DNA of 64,000 nucleotides from Brachyspira suanatina. Its GTDB lineage: Bacteria; Spirochaetota; Brachyspiria; Brachyspirales; Brachyspiraceae. Every line of letters starts with the position of its first letter. The stretch's first letter is position 1. The DNA is taken from assembly GCF_001049755.1 (NCBI RefSeq), contig NZ_CVLB01000001.1, forward strand, positions 1,164,091 through 1,228,090, given 5' to 3'. A program made the position numbers and the translations under genes. This document shows positions 1 to 9,491 of this stretch, one piece after another. The notes under the pieces were generated by a model. The model had not been told where the DNA came from, searched no databases, and worked only from the letters and a program-made list of their open reading frames with translations.

Positions 1-543
1 GAACCATCTTCAAAATTTAAAACAGGCGGAAATTTTCAAATAGGTATAGAAGCTGATATAGGATATATGTTTAACATAAGAGAAAATATGGGTGTAAGTT
101 TGCTTGGTTCTTTAGGATATGGTTTTACAGGATTTAGTTATTCAAGAGGCAATGATATGAATTTTAAAAGTTCAGTACATGATCTTTATATAGGTTTTTA
201 TCCTAAATTTAATATAAAAGGTTTTTCTATAGGTATTAATACAGGAGTAAAATTTGGTGTAGCTTCTTCCTCTTTATTAAAATATGATGGTTTAGAATTA
301 AAAGCAGATACTAAGATTCAGCCTAGAACATATATAAAAGGTACTTTTGATTATTCTTTCTTTTTTGATGATAATAATGCTTTGAATATAGGTCTTTATA
401 TAGGTTATGATTGGGGATTCAAATGGAATTATACTATATCAGCTTCAAGTATTTCATCAGGTGATAGCTACGGAAATTTAGATATAGGTGTTCAAATAGG
501 TTATAGGTTCGGACCTAGATTTGGGGAATTTATATTTAATTAA
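1..543 (+). CDS. Outer-membrane beta-barrel-like protein, 5' end cut by window
   Basis: The reading frame is open from base 1, so only the C-terminal 180 residues are visible. They show alternating polar/hydrophobic strands rich in Gly, Tyr and Phe (for example IGFYPKFNIKGFSIGINTG and NIGLYIGYDWGFKWNY), the pattern of a small outer-membrane beta-barrel. The chain ends YRFGPRFGEFIFN rather than with the canonical terminal aromatic residue. An internal Met codon at 67 is not the start, because the same frame continues upstream. The family cannot be fixed without the N-terminus. A strong hairpin terminator follows the stop codon. Confidence 0.6.
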   Translation, partial: EPSSKFKTGGNFQIGIEADIGYMFNIRENMGVSLLGSLGYGFTGFSYSRGNDMNFKSSVHDLYIGFYPKFNIKGFSIGINTGVKFGVASSSLLKYDGLELKADTKIQPRTYIKGTFDYSFFFDDNNALNIGLYIGYDWGFKWNYTISASSISSGDSYGNLDIGVQIGYRFGPRFGEFIFN

Positions 544-559
544 TAAATTTAAAACAAAT

Positions 560-590
560 AAGGCATATAGAAAAACTATATGCCTTTTTA
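560..590. terminator. Terminator between the convergent barrel gene and pepP
   Basis: A 10-bp perfect stem, AGGCATATAG at 561-570 with CTATATGCCT at 576-585 and a five-A loop, is followed by TTTTTA. It lies between two convergent genes and most clearly serves the plus-strand barrel gene. Confidence 0.85.
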
Positions 591-606
591 TTATATTTTT
601 TATAAT

Positions 607-1722
607 TTATAAAACTATTAAATCTGTAGGGGTATCATTTATAGAAATGCCTCCATTTTTAGTTACTATTGCCATATTTTCTATTCTTATTCCGCCTAGA
701 TTAGGTACATATATACCAGGCTCAACTGTAACTACACATCCGCCTTCTAAAACATGATCAACAAGAGGAGATAGTCTAGGAGATTCATGTATTTCAAGTC
801 CTACACTATGTCCTAAACCATGACCGAAATATTGACCGTATCCATTATTTTTTATTATTTCTCTTGCAGCATTATCTACTTCTTTTCCTGATACTCCTGA
901 ATGTATTGCTTCTATTCCTTTATTATGAGCTTCTCTAACTATATTATATATTTTACTCATTTCTTCGAAATTACTTCCTTTGCCGAAGAAGAAAGTTCTT
1001 GTTATATCGCTTTTATATCCGTCTCTTGATAATCCAAAGTCCATAAGTATATTGTCGCCTAATTTTAATTTTCTTTCAGAAGGAACTCCATGAGGAAGAG
1101 AAGTTCTTTCTCCAAAAAGCAAAATAGTATCGAATGCTGTTTTATCTCCGCCTTCTTTACGCATTTGATATTCTAATTCTGCGGCTAATTCCTGTTCTGT
1201 TACTCCTTCTTTTACAAAGGCAAGCATTTTAGTCATTGCTTTTTCTGCTCTGTTTAGATTATCTTTTATTATTTTTATTTCTTCTTTTTCTTTTACATTT
1301 CTTATAGTGTCTATATCAGCTTTGCTTATTCCTATTTTTATTGAATTATTAACCATTGAAGCGACTATATTCTCATAATCAGAAAGATAAAGTCCGTTTT
1401 TAGCTGTATATATTTCTTTGATATTATTTTCTTTACAGAATTCAGCCAAAGCATCATGATAAGTTCCAGCTACAAGTATAACAGTAGTTTTGTGTGTAAC
1501 TTTAGAAGCATGTTCACAGTATCTTGAATCTACAAATAAATATTTCTTGCCTTTGCTAATAAGAAGCCATCCGGCACTTCCTTTAAAACCTGTCAGATAG
1601 AATATATTTTCATTTTTAGTGATAAGAAGATTTTCATTTGTTAATTTTAATAATCTTTCTAATCTTGCATCATAATTAAATTTTTTATTTTCTCCGCTTT
1701 CTGTTAAAGTTAATTTACACAT
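607..1722 (-). CDS. pepP: Xaa-Pro aminopeptidase (M24B family)
   Basis: A cytoplasmic metallopeptidase of about 371 residues that removes an N-terminal residue preceding proline. The N-terminal creatinase-like domain (about 10-130) is followed by the pita-bread catalytic domain. The five metal ligands are all visible: Asp228 in LMDFGL, Asp239 in SDITRTF, His305 in GHGLGHSVGLEIHE, Glu334 in VEPGIY and Glu348 in GIRIEN. I chose the ATG at 1722 because GGAG (1733-1730) lies 7 bases upstream of it; an in-frame TTG at 1728 is only one base from GGAG. The gene is 20 bases downstream of aroQ on the same strand. An aroQ-peptidase neighbourhood is also known in Firmicutes (Bacillus yqhS-yqhT). Confidence 0.93.
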   Translation of the reverse strand: MCKLTLTESGENKKFNYDARLERLLKLTNENLLITKNENIFYLTGFKGSAGWLLISKGKKYLFVDSRYCEHASKVTHKTTVILVAGTYHDALAEFCKENNIKEIYTAKNGLYLSDYENIVASMVNNSIKIGISKADIDTIRNVKEKEEIKIIKDNLNRAEKAMTKMLAFVKEGVTEQELAAELEYQMRKEGGDKTAFDTILLFGERTSLPHGVPSERKLKLGDNILMDFGLSRDGYKSDITRTFFFGKGSNFEEMSKIYNIVREAHNKGIEAIHSGVSGKEVDNAAREIIKNNGYGQYFGHGLGHSVGLEIHESPRLSPLVDHVLEGGCVVTVEPGIYVPNLGGIRIENMAIVTKNGGISINDTPTDLIVL

Positions 1723-1742
1723 TTTCAAACTCCGTAATATAT

Positions 1743-2186
1743 TTAATTATTATTTCTTTTCTCTACTGATAATAAATGGGCCAAAGCTAATATATAACTA
1801 TTATCACCAAAGCCAGTAATTACTCCCAATGCTATATCAGATAAATAGCTTTTGCTTCTAAAATCTTCTCTTGCATAAACATTGCTCATATGCACTTCTA
1901 TAAATGGTATATTAGTTGCCAGAAAAGCATCTCTTATAGCTATAGATGTATGAGCATAAGCACCTGCATTTATTATTATATAGTCTATACTTTCATCATA
2001 AGCTCTATGTATTCTGTCTATAATAGCACCTTCATGATTTGATTGAAAGAATGATACTTTTGCACTACCCAATGCTGCTTCTTTAATTTTGTTTTCAATA
2101 TCGCCTAATGTAATATTTCCAAATATCTTAGTTTGAGCTACTCCTAACATATTTGTATTAGGGCCGTTTATAACTAATATATTCAT
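1743..2186 (-). CDS. aroQ: Type II 3-dehydroquinate dehydratase homologue with altered active site
   Basis: At 147 residues this matches the usual length of type II dehydroquinases, which convert 3-dehydroquinate to 3-dehydroshikimate in the shikimate pathway. Family blocks are clear: INGPN at the N-terminus, FFQSNHEGAIIDRIH, INAGAYAHTSIAIRDA and IEVHMSNVYAREDFR. However, the catalytic loop reads LGVAQTKIFGNITL where active enzymes read like LGxREPxxYGxxTL. The essential Arg is therefore Ala17 and the catalytic Tyr is Phe22. The fold is certain; activity is doubtful. The gene is cotranscribed with pepP. Confidence 0.88.
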   Translation of the reverse strand: MNILVINGPNTNMLGVAQTKIFGNITLGDIENKIKEAALGSAKVSFFQSNHEGAIIDRIHRAYDESIDYIIINAGAYAHTSIAIRDAFLATNIPFIEVHMSNVYAREDFRSKSYLSDIALGVITGFGDNSYILALAHLLSVEKRNNN

Positions 2187-2330
2187 ATATACGATAAAAA
2201 CCTTTATTTATAGAATTTTTATTAAATAATATAATATACCTATTACAAAAAAAATCAAATGTTGATTTTGTATTATGTTAATTCATTTTAAGTTATTGGA
2301 ATATGAATATTGTTTTTTTATAATTAAAAT

Positions 2331-3218
2331 TTAATCAATATCTATGAATGCATATTTATTATTTTTATCAGTGCCGTTTTTTTCTATTATTGCAAGAAGG
2401 TTATTTTTATTATCTGTTAATGCCATATATTTATTATTGATTTTTATGTTTTCTATTGTTTTTGTATTACCGCATAGTATCTGCTTTATATCTGATTCAT
2501 CTTCTATTATTGTTTTATCGAAATTTTTAAACATATCAAAGAAAGATAATATTTTATTTTGACTTATATCTTCAATATTACAAGACATATCAATATTATA
2601 ATTTCCTATGGAAATTCTTTTTAATTCTTTTGTATAGGCTAGATTTCCTGTGATTTCCCCTATATCTCTTATTATTGACCTTATATAAGTACCTTTGCTT
2701 ACTGAGGTTTTTATTTTGAAATAAGGATAATCATATTCTAATAATTCAATTTTTTCTATACAAACATCAACATCTTTTAATTCAAAACTTTTATTATCTC
2801 TAGCTAAATCATAAGCTCTTTTTCCATTTATTTTTTTGGCACTATATATTGGAGGCTTTTGTTTTATATTGCCTTTGAAATTCGTTTTTATAATACTTTC
2901 TAATTCTTCAAAACTTAATTTATTATTATTATCTGATTTTTTTATTGTATTGCCTTCTATATCGTCAGTATCTCTGCTTTCTCCGAATATTCCTGATGCT
3001 ATATATTCTTTATTTAAATCATCGAATAAGAAAAATAGTTTTGTGTATCTTCCGAATGCTAATATTAATACCCCGTCAGCAAAAGGATCCAATGTGCCGG
3101 CATGTCCCACTCTTTTTTCTAAAATATTTTCTTTTTGCTTTAACATTATTTTTGTTTGTTTTATGGCATCAAAAGAAGTTATGCCTACAGGTTTATTTAA
3201 AATACAAAATCCTTTCAC
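2331..3218 (-). CDS. truB: tRNA pseudouridine(55) synthase TruB
   Basis: This 295-residue protein modifies U55 in the T-arm of tRNAs. The motif KRVGHAGTLDPFADGVL contains the catalytic Asp44, and the N-terminal KPVGITSFD and later KGTYIRSIIRDIG blocks are typical of TruB. The likely start is a GTG at 3218. An in-frame stop lies just upstream, and a GAGG about 13 bases away sits inside the end of the preceding lipoprotein gene. Spacing to that upstream gene is 9 bases, so the two are probably cotranscribed. Confidence 0.93.
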   Translation of the reverse strand: MKGFCILNKPVGITSFDAIKQTKIMLKQKENILEKRVGHAGTLDPFADGVLILAFGRYTKLFFLFDDLNKEYIASGIFGESRDTDDIEGNTIKKSDNNNKLSFEELESIIKTNFKGNIKQKPPIYSAKKINGKRAYDLARDNKSFELKDVDVCIEKIELLEYDYPYFKIKTSVSKGTYIRSIIRDIGEITGNLAYTKELKRISIGNYNIDMSCNIEDISQNKILSFFDMFKNFDKTIIEDESDIKQILCGNTKTIENIKINNKYMALTDNKNNLLAIIEKNGTDKNNKYAFIDID

Positions 3219-3227
3219 TATATTTCA

Positions 3228-3971
3228 TTATCCTCTTATTATCTGAAGTGAGTTAAAATATATATTCAAAATGTTTTCTGATATATTAGAAAGATTGCTG
3301 TATTTTTTTGAAAATAAATCATTTCCTATTGATTTTACTAAGTCATCTATAGTTTCTATATTATGCTTCAAAGTTCCAAGCTGCTGCTGAGATAAATGAA
3401 GAAGATGAATATTACTTCTGTCGAATTCTGATATAGTATTTTTTACAGCGGCATCAAGTAGATAATATACTACTATTAATTTTTCTTCCTCTTCAGGTGA
3501 AAGTGTAGTATTAGAGCCTGCGTATATTTTTGAGAGTTCTCCTATTCTATATGCTATTTTATATATTGAGTTTAAATTATCAAAAAACCAATTAACATTA
3601 TTTCTTTTTCTCAAATCCGAAAGTACATATTTAATATCATGCAGTATAGAATATCCTGCACTTTCATCTTCTCCGCTTGATATATAATAATGTGATCTTA
3701 TAAGTATATCCTGCAAAGAATCAAAATCAGCCTTCCATTGAGGATCTTCTGTATTTGAATTATAGTATTGTTTTTTAAAATCATTCCATATAACTATAAA
3801 TTTTTCTATAGATTCTTTTCTGTTTGGATTATTAACATCTCTTATTATTAATAATGTGTCCATATATGCTTTATCTAAAGAAGCCATATCTTCTAAAAAA
3901 TTATCTTCTTTTTTCTGACAGGATGAAAATATGATTACAGTTAACAATAATATAAATATCTTTATATTCAA
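3228..3971 (-). CDS. Predicted lipoprotein, function unknown
   Basis: This 247-residue protein begins with a hydrophobic signal of about 15 residues ending VIIFSSC, a spirochaete-type lipobox, so Cys18 or nearby is the probable lipidated residue. The rest is predicted mostly helical, with no recognised motif. The start codon appears to be TTG at 3971. It has GGAG exactly 8 bases upstream (3983-3980), while the nearby ATG is out of frame and stops after a few codons. It is the first gene of an operon with truB and is divergent from another lipoprotein gene. Confidence 0.75.
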   Translation of the reverse strand: MNIKIFILLLTVIIFSSCQKKEDNFLEDMASLDKAYMDTLLIIRDVNNPNRKESIEKFIVIWNDFKKQYYNSNTEDPQWKADFDSLQDILIRSHYYISSGEDESAGYSILHDIKYVLSDLRKRNNVNWFFDNLNSIYKIAYRIGELSKIYAGSNTTLSPEEEEKLIVVYYLLDAAVKNTISEFDRSNIHLLHLSQQQLGTLKHNIETIDDLVKSIGNDLFSKKYSNLSNISENILNIYFNSLQIIRG

Positions 3972-4058
3972 TATGAAATCTCCATATATTTATTTTACAA
4001 TTTTTATATAATAAAGTTAAAATAATTAATATTATAAAAGGATAATTTATTATAATTT

Positions 4059-4688
4059 ATGGAAAAAAACAAGCTGTATTTTATCATTATTTTATTATTA
4101 TTTTATTTAATTTCATGTTCAAAGAATAATATGCAAAAAGGTAATTTCTATTCAAAAGTTTATACAGATGTAAGTTTTGAAGCGAGCAGATCAAAGGCAA
4201 TAGATTCTATATACTATTATATAGCTAAGGAAACTTCATCAATAATCAATAGAACAGATTTTAATATAGTTGCTGTATCTCTAAAGGATAATAATTTGAT
4301 AGATTTTGATAATAAAGATATAGCTAATATAAAAGAATATAAAAAAGATGATAATTTTTATGTTGAGATAAAGGTAAAAGACAGCGATGTATATAACAGA
4401 ACTATAGAAATATTACAAAGATTAAAGAAAGAGGGAAGTGTAGAAGATAAATTTTTCAGAGCTAATGCTTCAATACAAATGCCTGATTCAGGAAATCTTA
4501 GTGCTTATACAAAACAGATGCTTACTCAAAATGCTTTAAAAAGGGCTTATGAATCATTATTTAGAGTATTGAGAAGCAATGATATAGATGTTAACAGAGC
4601 CGTAAAATTGACAAATGAGGCTTATATATTGGAAGAAAGCTACAGTTCTAATGAATATAATGTGGTTGTTGAAACTATTTTGGAGTGA
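4059..4688 (+). CDS. Predicted lipoprotein, function unknown
   Basis: A 209-residue protein with a charged N-terminus (MEKNK), a hydrophobic core (LYFIIILLLFYLIS) and a cysteine in LISCSK, giving a signal peptidase II type signal. The mature part is hydrophilic with alpha/beta character (for example NFYVEIKVKDSDVYNRTIEIL). I do not recognise a family. The ribosome binding site is weak (AAAGGATA, distant from the ATG). The gene is transcribed alone, divergently from the lipoprotein-truB operon. Confidence 0.7.
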   Translation: MEKNKLYFIIILLLFYLISCSKNNMQKGNFYSKVYTDVSFEASRSKAIDSIYYYIAKETSSIINRTDFNIVAVSLKDNNLIDFDNKDIANIKEYKKDDNFYVEIKVKDSDVYNRTIEILQRLKKEGSVEDKFFRANASIQMPDSGNLSAYTKQMLTQNALKRAYESLFRVLRSNDIDVNRAVKLTNEAYILEESYSSNEYNVVVETILE

Positions 4689-4818
4689 TATTTTAATTAT
4701 ATATTATTTAAGTTATTACTGCAGATTATCATAATATAGTTGACATAATTTTTTACTATTTCTTTTTTTAAACTATCCGAAAATCATACAGATATTATGT
4801 AAACAATGGGGTAGTTTA

Positions 4819-5628
4819 ATGATTAAAGCTGTAATACTTGGTTTTGTTCAGGCTATAACAGAATTTCTTCCGGTTTCTAGTTCCGGACATTTAAGAATAA
4901 CAGAATATTTTCTAAATTTTCATGCAGAAAACATATTATCATTTGAAGTTGCACTTCATTTCGGTACATTCTTGGCTACATGCTTAATATTTCGTAAAGA
5001 TATAATAAATGCTATTGTGGGATTTTTCTCAGGACTTAAAGATGTTAAAAATGCAAGTCAAAATAGCGAAGGTTTTAGAATATCTTTGATGGTGATAATA
5101 GCTTCTATACCTGTTGCTATAGTAGGATTATTATTAGAAAAATATTTAAGTAATTTGGATTTACAAAGAATAGGGCTTAATCTTATTATAACAGGTTCTA
5201 TACTTCTTCTTACTAGAAAATTGGATAAAAATACTTACAGCAATGATTTAAAAGATGTATTTACTATGACTTATAGAAATGCATTTATAATAGGATTAGC
5301 ACAGTCAATAGCAATATTTCCTGGTATATCAAGGTCTGGTATGACTATAAGTGTAGCTTTATTTTTAGGATTAAATAGAGATTTAGCAGGAAGATTTTCT
5401 TTCTTAATATCATTACCTGCCATATTTGGAGCTTTATTATTATCAATAAAGGATATTGCAGATTTTAATATTACTTATGCTTTAGTAGGATTTTTTACAG
5501 CATTTATATTTGGTATTATAGCATTGAAATTCCTTCTTTCATTTTTGAAGCAGGGTAAACTTTTCTATTTCGGCTTTTATTGTCTTATAGCTGGAATGGC
5601 GGTTTTCTTCTACTTTTTGCAGGTATGA
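4819..5628 (+). CDS. uppP: Undecaprenyl-diphosphatase UppP (BacA type)
   Basis: A 269-residue inner-membrane enzyme that dephosphorylates undecaprenyl pyrophosphate so the carrier lipid can be reused in peptidoglycan and surface glycan synthesis. The two signature regions are present: QAITEFLPVSSSGHL at residues 11-25, with the conserved Glu15, and PGISRSGMT at 168-176. Multiple hydrophobic helices cover the whole length. A GGGG sequence lies about 8 bases before the ATG. The stop is 24 bases before ftsK, so these two envelope/division genes probably form an operon. Confidence 0.95.
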   Translation: MIKAVILGFVQAITEFLPVSSSGHLRITEYFLNFHAENILSFEVALHFGTFLATCLIFRKDIINAIVGFFSGLKDVKNASQNSEGFRISLMVIIASIPVAIVGLLLEKYLSNLDLQRIGLNLIITGSILLLTRKLDKNTYSNDLKDVFTMTYRNAFIIGLAQSIAIFPGISRSGMTISVALFLGLNRDLAGRFSFLISLPAIFGALLLSIKDIADFNITYALVGFFTAFIFGIIALKFLLSFLKQGKLFYFGFYCLIAGMAVFFYFLQV

Positions 5629-5652
5629 TTTTTTAGGTATTGGAGTTTTATT

Positions 5653-8600
5653 ATGATGGGATTATTTAAAAGAAAATTAACAATACAAAAAAGAGCAGAA
5701 CAAAAGAAATTTGAACAGAAATTAGATAATCAAAATTTTGATGATTATGTTCAAGAAGAATATGAAAATAGAAATCCTTTTTTTGATATAATGGGCTTTT
5801 TATGTCTTTTATTTGCCGGTATACTTCTTCTTTCATATTTTAGTATGAATATGGAAGATTTAAATTCTAGCGGTGAAATTAAAAATTTATTAGGTATATT
5901 CGGAGCTTATATATCAAGCTATTCATTTTTAGCATTTGGTTTTGCTTCCTATGTAATACCTGCATTTTTTATATATGCCGGAGTTAACATCATATTGAGA
6001 AACTCTACAGAAAGAATATTAGTATCTGCATTATCATCTTCTATATTGATGATACTTCTTAGCATACTATTAAATATATTCTTAGGAAGTTTAGATTTTT
6101 ATAATAAAGGCGGTATGTTAGGCGAGTTTATAGGAGGTTCTTTAGTATCTATATTTGGAAAGACTGGTGCTATTATGATAGTAATTTCCGGACTTGTAAT
6201 AACTGCTATTATATTTGCTAAAGTTTCTATAATGGATTTGGTTAATTATTTCAGAGATATGGTTAGAAATGTTGATTTTGATAAAATAAAAGATATAGAA
6301 CAAAAAGTAGTTAATGGAATAAAAGATTTAGAAATAAAATCAATGAAAAATACTGAAACTTCTCTTCAGACAGATAATAAAGAAAAAACATATTCTAGAG
6401 ATTATCTGCCTTTATTTGATACTAAAGAGATTTCAGAATTAGAATTCAAAACTATACCATTTATAGAGAAAGTAGAAAATAATGATTATAGTTTTGATGA
6501 AAAAAAATACAGAGAAAATTTATTGAGAAAAAATAACTCTTCTAATAACTTCTTTACTAAAACTGATTCATTCAGTAAAGAAACTGAAAATATTACAAAT
6601 GAATTAAAAAATATGCATTTTAACGGCGGAATAAATGTAAATGCATTGGAGAACAGAGAAGAAGATTTGGGACTTACTTTGGCTGAAGTTGTTTTCGGAA
6701 AAGAAAAAGCTAATAGAAATAATCCAAGCCGTAAAAGTAGTATGGAAATGGAAGATGAGTTTTATAGAAATTATTATAATGATTTCATAAATAAAAAAAA
6801 AAATGAAGAATTAGAAGAAATAGAAAGCAATGATTATTATCAGGAATTTGAAGGACTTGATTATAATATTAACTATTTAAAAAAGTCAGATTTCAAAAGG
6901 GCTGCTTATGATGATTCATTTGATAATTATGCCAAATATAATGTTGAAGATCAATATAAAAGAGCCAACAGTGTAGAAAGCTATGATAATTATATGTATG
7001 ATTATTCTAATATAAACAAAGAAGAAGAAACAAATGTTATTGAAAATGTTGAAGAAGAAGATAGTTTTGAGAAGCTTCAGAGATTAGTTGAAGAGAATAA
7101 AAGAAATAAAGAAATTCAATCTAATGAAGTTTATGAAGTCCATAATAATATTGATAACATTGTAGAAACTAAAAAAGAAGAAGAAAAAAAAGAATATGTT
7201 TTAACTTCAAATAATGTTGGAAATAGTATAAACAGCAGTAAGAAGAAAAAAGAAGCATTTGAATTTGGTATGGGATATGCCTCAAAAAGAGAATATAACA
7301 GAGCTGATCATATACCAAATTATAATAATCATCATAATAATTATACTGATAGTAAGATAGATGAATTTGATTTAGACGAAGAAGAGCTTTATAATGCTGA
7401 TTCTAATATTGCAGATTCTAATATAGAAGATATAAGATTAAAAACTAGAAGTGTAAATACTGAAAATAATATTAATAATGAAAATTTATTAGAATCTAAT
7501 AATAATTTGAATAATGCTTTAGAAAATGATAATATAGAAAATCATAATAGTATAATTGATACTCCTATATTAAAAGAATCAGAAGAAATAAATGAAACTG
7601 ATAAAAAAATAGATAATAATGAAACTCATATAAATAATGCACCTCAGGAGGAAGCAGGATTTATAAATATAGAATCTCAAAAAACAGTTGATACATTAAA
7701 GCCTATGAAATCAGTTTTAGGTACTAAATCAATTAAAAATTTAGATACAGACCGTATACAGTCCAATTTTGATACTAAATATGTTGATAAGCATTATAAG
7801 CATCCGCCTTTTGATTTATTAAATAGATCAATACCTGTAAATGATGGTGCTATGATGGAGTCTATTAAACAAACAGCAATGCAGCTTGAGCATACTTTAT
7901 TAGACTTTAATATTGAGGCAAAAGTTACAGGAGTATCAAGAGGCCCTGTTATTACTAGATATGAACTTGAAATTGCATCAGGAATAAGAGTTTCAAAGAT
8001 ATCAAATCTTACTGATAATATTGCTTTGGCATTAGCATCTGAAAGTGTAAGAATAATTGCTCCTATACCTGGACGTTCTGTTATAGGGATAGAGATACCT
8101 AATAAAGTGAGAAGTGCCGTTTATTTAAGAGATGTTTTAGAGAGTACCGATTTCAGACAATCAAAACTCGATATACCATTCGTACTTGGAAAAGGTATTT
8201 ATGGTAATAATGTTGTATCAGATATGTCAGAGGCTCCTCACTTATTAGTTGCCGGTACTACAGGTTCTGGTAAGAGTGTATGCTTATCCACAATAATACT
8301 TTCACTTTTATATAAGTTTAGACCTGATGAGCTTAAATTTATATTCGTTGATAAAAAGAGAGTAGAGCTTTCTATTTATAACGGCATACCTCATTTGATG
8401 TCTCCTGTAGTTTCAGATGAAAAGAAAGCTACTATAGTATTAAGATACATTGTAGATATAATGGAAAAGAGATACGAGAGAATGGAAAGATTCTTCGTTA
8501 GAAATGTTAAAACTTATAATGAGAAGGTAAGACAATTACTTAAAGAGGGTGAAACAGAATTTAATGGAGAGCCTTTAGAGTTATTCCCATATATAGTGCT

Positions 8601-9240
8601 TGTAATAGATGAGCTTCATAACTTAATGGTTGTTGCTTCAAAAGAGGTAGAAGATTTAATATCACGTTTGGCTGGTATGAGTAGGGCTGTTGGTATACAT
8701 TTAATAATAGCTACCCAAAGACCTTCTGCTGATGTCGTTACAGGAGTTATAAAGGCTAATCTTCCAACTAGAATAGCATTCCAAGTACCTAACAAAACTA
8801 ACTCAAGAATTATAATCGATATGTCCGGTGCTGAACAGTTATTGGGTAAAGGAGATGCTTTATTCTGTGCTTCTGGAAGTCAAATGCCTGATAGAGTTCA
8901 GGGAGCTTTTGTTTCTGATAATGAAGTTAAAAAGGTTGTTGATTATCTATCTGGTCAGATGTCTCCTATGTTTGATGAGAGTTTAATTGCTGCTTTAGAG
9001 GGCAGTGATGCTGATGATAAAAATACAGATGAGGAAGATATACTTGATGAAGAGCTTTGGGAGGATGCAGTTCAGTTGGTTGCTAGAACAGGTAAAGCCA
9101 GTGCTTCATTCTTACAAAGACGTTTGAAAATAGGATATAACAGAGCAGCAAGAATAGTAGAGATAATGGAGCGTCAAGGTATAGTAGGGCCAGAAAACGG
9201 CAGTAAGCCTAGGGAGGTTTTAATAACTTTAGATGAATAA
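5653..9240 (+). CDS. ftsK: DNA translocase FtsK/SpoIIIE
   Basis: A septum-located DNA pump that clears chromosome termini during division. The 1195-residue protein has about four N-terminal membrane helices (residues 45-205). A very long Asn/Glu/Asp-rich low-complexity linker follows (about 210-700). The RecA-like motor has Walker A GTTGSGKS at 868-875 and Walker B IVLVIDELHNLM. A C-terminal winged-helix gamma domain (WEDAVQLVARTGKASASFLQ onward) would read orienting DNA motifs. GGAG sits 7 bases before the ATG. The linker is unusually long and likely disordered. A strong terminator follows the stop. Confidence 0.95.
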   Translation: MMGLFKRKLTIQKRAEQKKFEQKLDNQNFDDYVQEEYENRNPFFDIMGFLCLLFAGILLLSYFSMNMEDLNSSGEIKNLLGIFGAYISSYSFLAFGFASYVIPAFFIYAGVNIILRNSTERILVSALSSSILMILLSILLNIFLGSLDFYNKGGMLGEFIGGSLVSIFGKTGAIMIVISGLVITAIIFAKVSIMDLVNYFRDMVRNVDFDKIKDIEQKVVNGIKDLEIKSMKNTETSLQTDNKEKTYSRDYLPLFDTKEISELEFKTIPFIEKVENNDYSFDEKKYRENLLRKNNSSNNFFTKTDSFSKETENITNELKNMHFNGGINVNALENREEDLGLTLAEVVFGKEKANRNNPSRKSSMEMEDEFYRNYYNDFINKKKNEELEEIESNDYYQEFEGLDYNINYLKKSDFKRAAYDDSFDNYAKYNVEDQYKRANSVESYDNYMYDYSNINKEEETNVIENVEEEDSFEKLQRLVEENKRNKEIQSNEVYEVHNNIDNIVETKKEEEKKEYVLTSNNVGNSINSSKKKKEAFEFGMGYASKREYNRADHIPNYNNHHNNYTDSKIDEFDLDEEELYNADSNIADSNIEDIRLKTRSVNTENNINNENLLESNNNLNNALENDNIENHNSIIDTPILKESEEINETDKKIDNNETHINNAPQEEAGFINIESQKTVDTLKPMKSVLGTKSIKNLDTDRIQSNFDTKYVDKHYKHPPFDLLNRSIPVNDGAMMESIKQTAMQLEHTLLDFNIEAKVTGVSRGPVITRYELEIASGIRVSKISNLTDNIALALASESVRIIAPIPGRSVIGIEIPNKVRSAVYLRDVLESTDFRQSKLDIPFVLGKGIYGNNVVSDMSEAPHLLVAGTTGSGKSVCLSTIILSLLYKFRPDELKFIFVDKKRVELSIYNGIPHLMSPVVSDEKKATIVLRYIVDIMEKRYERMERFFVRNVKTYNEKVRQLLKEGETEFNGEPLELFPYIVLVIDELHNLMVVASKEVEDLISRLAGMSRAVGIHLIIATQRPSADVVTGVIKANLPTRIAFQVPNKTNSRIIIDMSGAEQLLGKGDALFCASGSQMPDRVQGAFVSDNEVKKVVDYLSGQMSPMFDESLIAALEGSDADDKNTDEEDILDEELWEDAVQLVARTGKASASFLQRRLKIGYNRAARIVEIMERQGIVGPENGSKPREVLITLDE

Positions 9241-9320
9241 TTATTTATATAATAATTATAAATATTAATTAAATTAATTAGAAGCTATCAAATATTTATA
9301 TATATGTTTATACCTATCTT

Positions 9321-9364
9321 AAAAACAGGAGAATTAAAAAATATTAATTCTCTTGTTTTTTTAT
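9321..9364 (+). terminator. Terminator after ftsK
   Basis: A long stem, ACAGGAGAATTAA with TTAATTCTCTTGT (one G-T wobble) and a short AT loop, is followed by eight or more T. It closes the uppP-ftsK transcription unit. Confidence 0.85.
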
Positions 9365-9410
9365 TAAATAATTATTTAATAAATTTATTATTATTATGTT
9401 AATTAATAAC

Positions 9411-9439
9411 TTGAAAAATTATGATTTATATTATATTCT
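9411..9439 (+). promoter_or_regulatory. Possible promoter of thrC-thrB
   Basis: TTGAAA at 9411-9416 is separated by 17 bases from TATTCT at 9434-9439, which would start RNA about 45 bases before thrC. The match to a housekeeping promoter is moderate, and the AT-rich background makes chance matches likely. Confidence 0.35.
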
Positions 9440-9491
9440 ATATTAAATACTATCAAAGATAATTTTTAATTAAATTAAAAAGGATAAAACT

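Noticed and set aside
4740-4745. TTGACA upstream of uppP as a promoter
   Set aside because: No acceptable -10 hexamer lies 15-19 bases downstream.
9396-9446. A 16-residue possible leader peptide before thrC
   Set aside because: It is not enriched in Thr or Ile codons, overlaps the likely promoter and has no hairpin after it.
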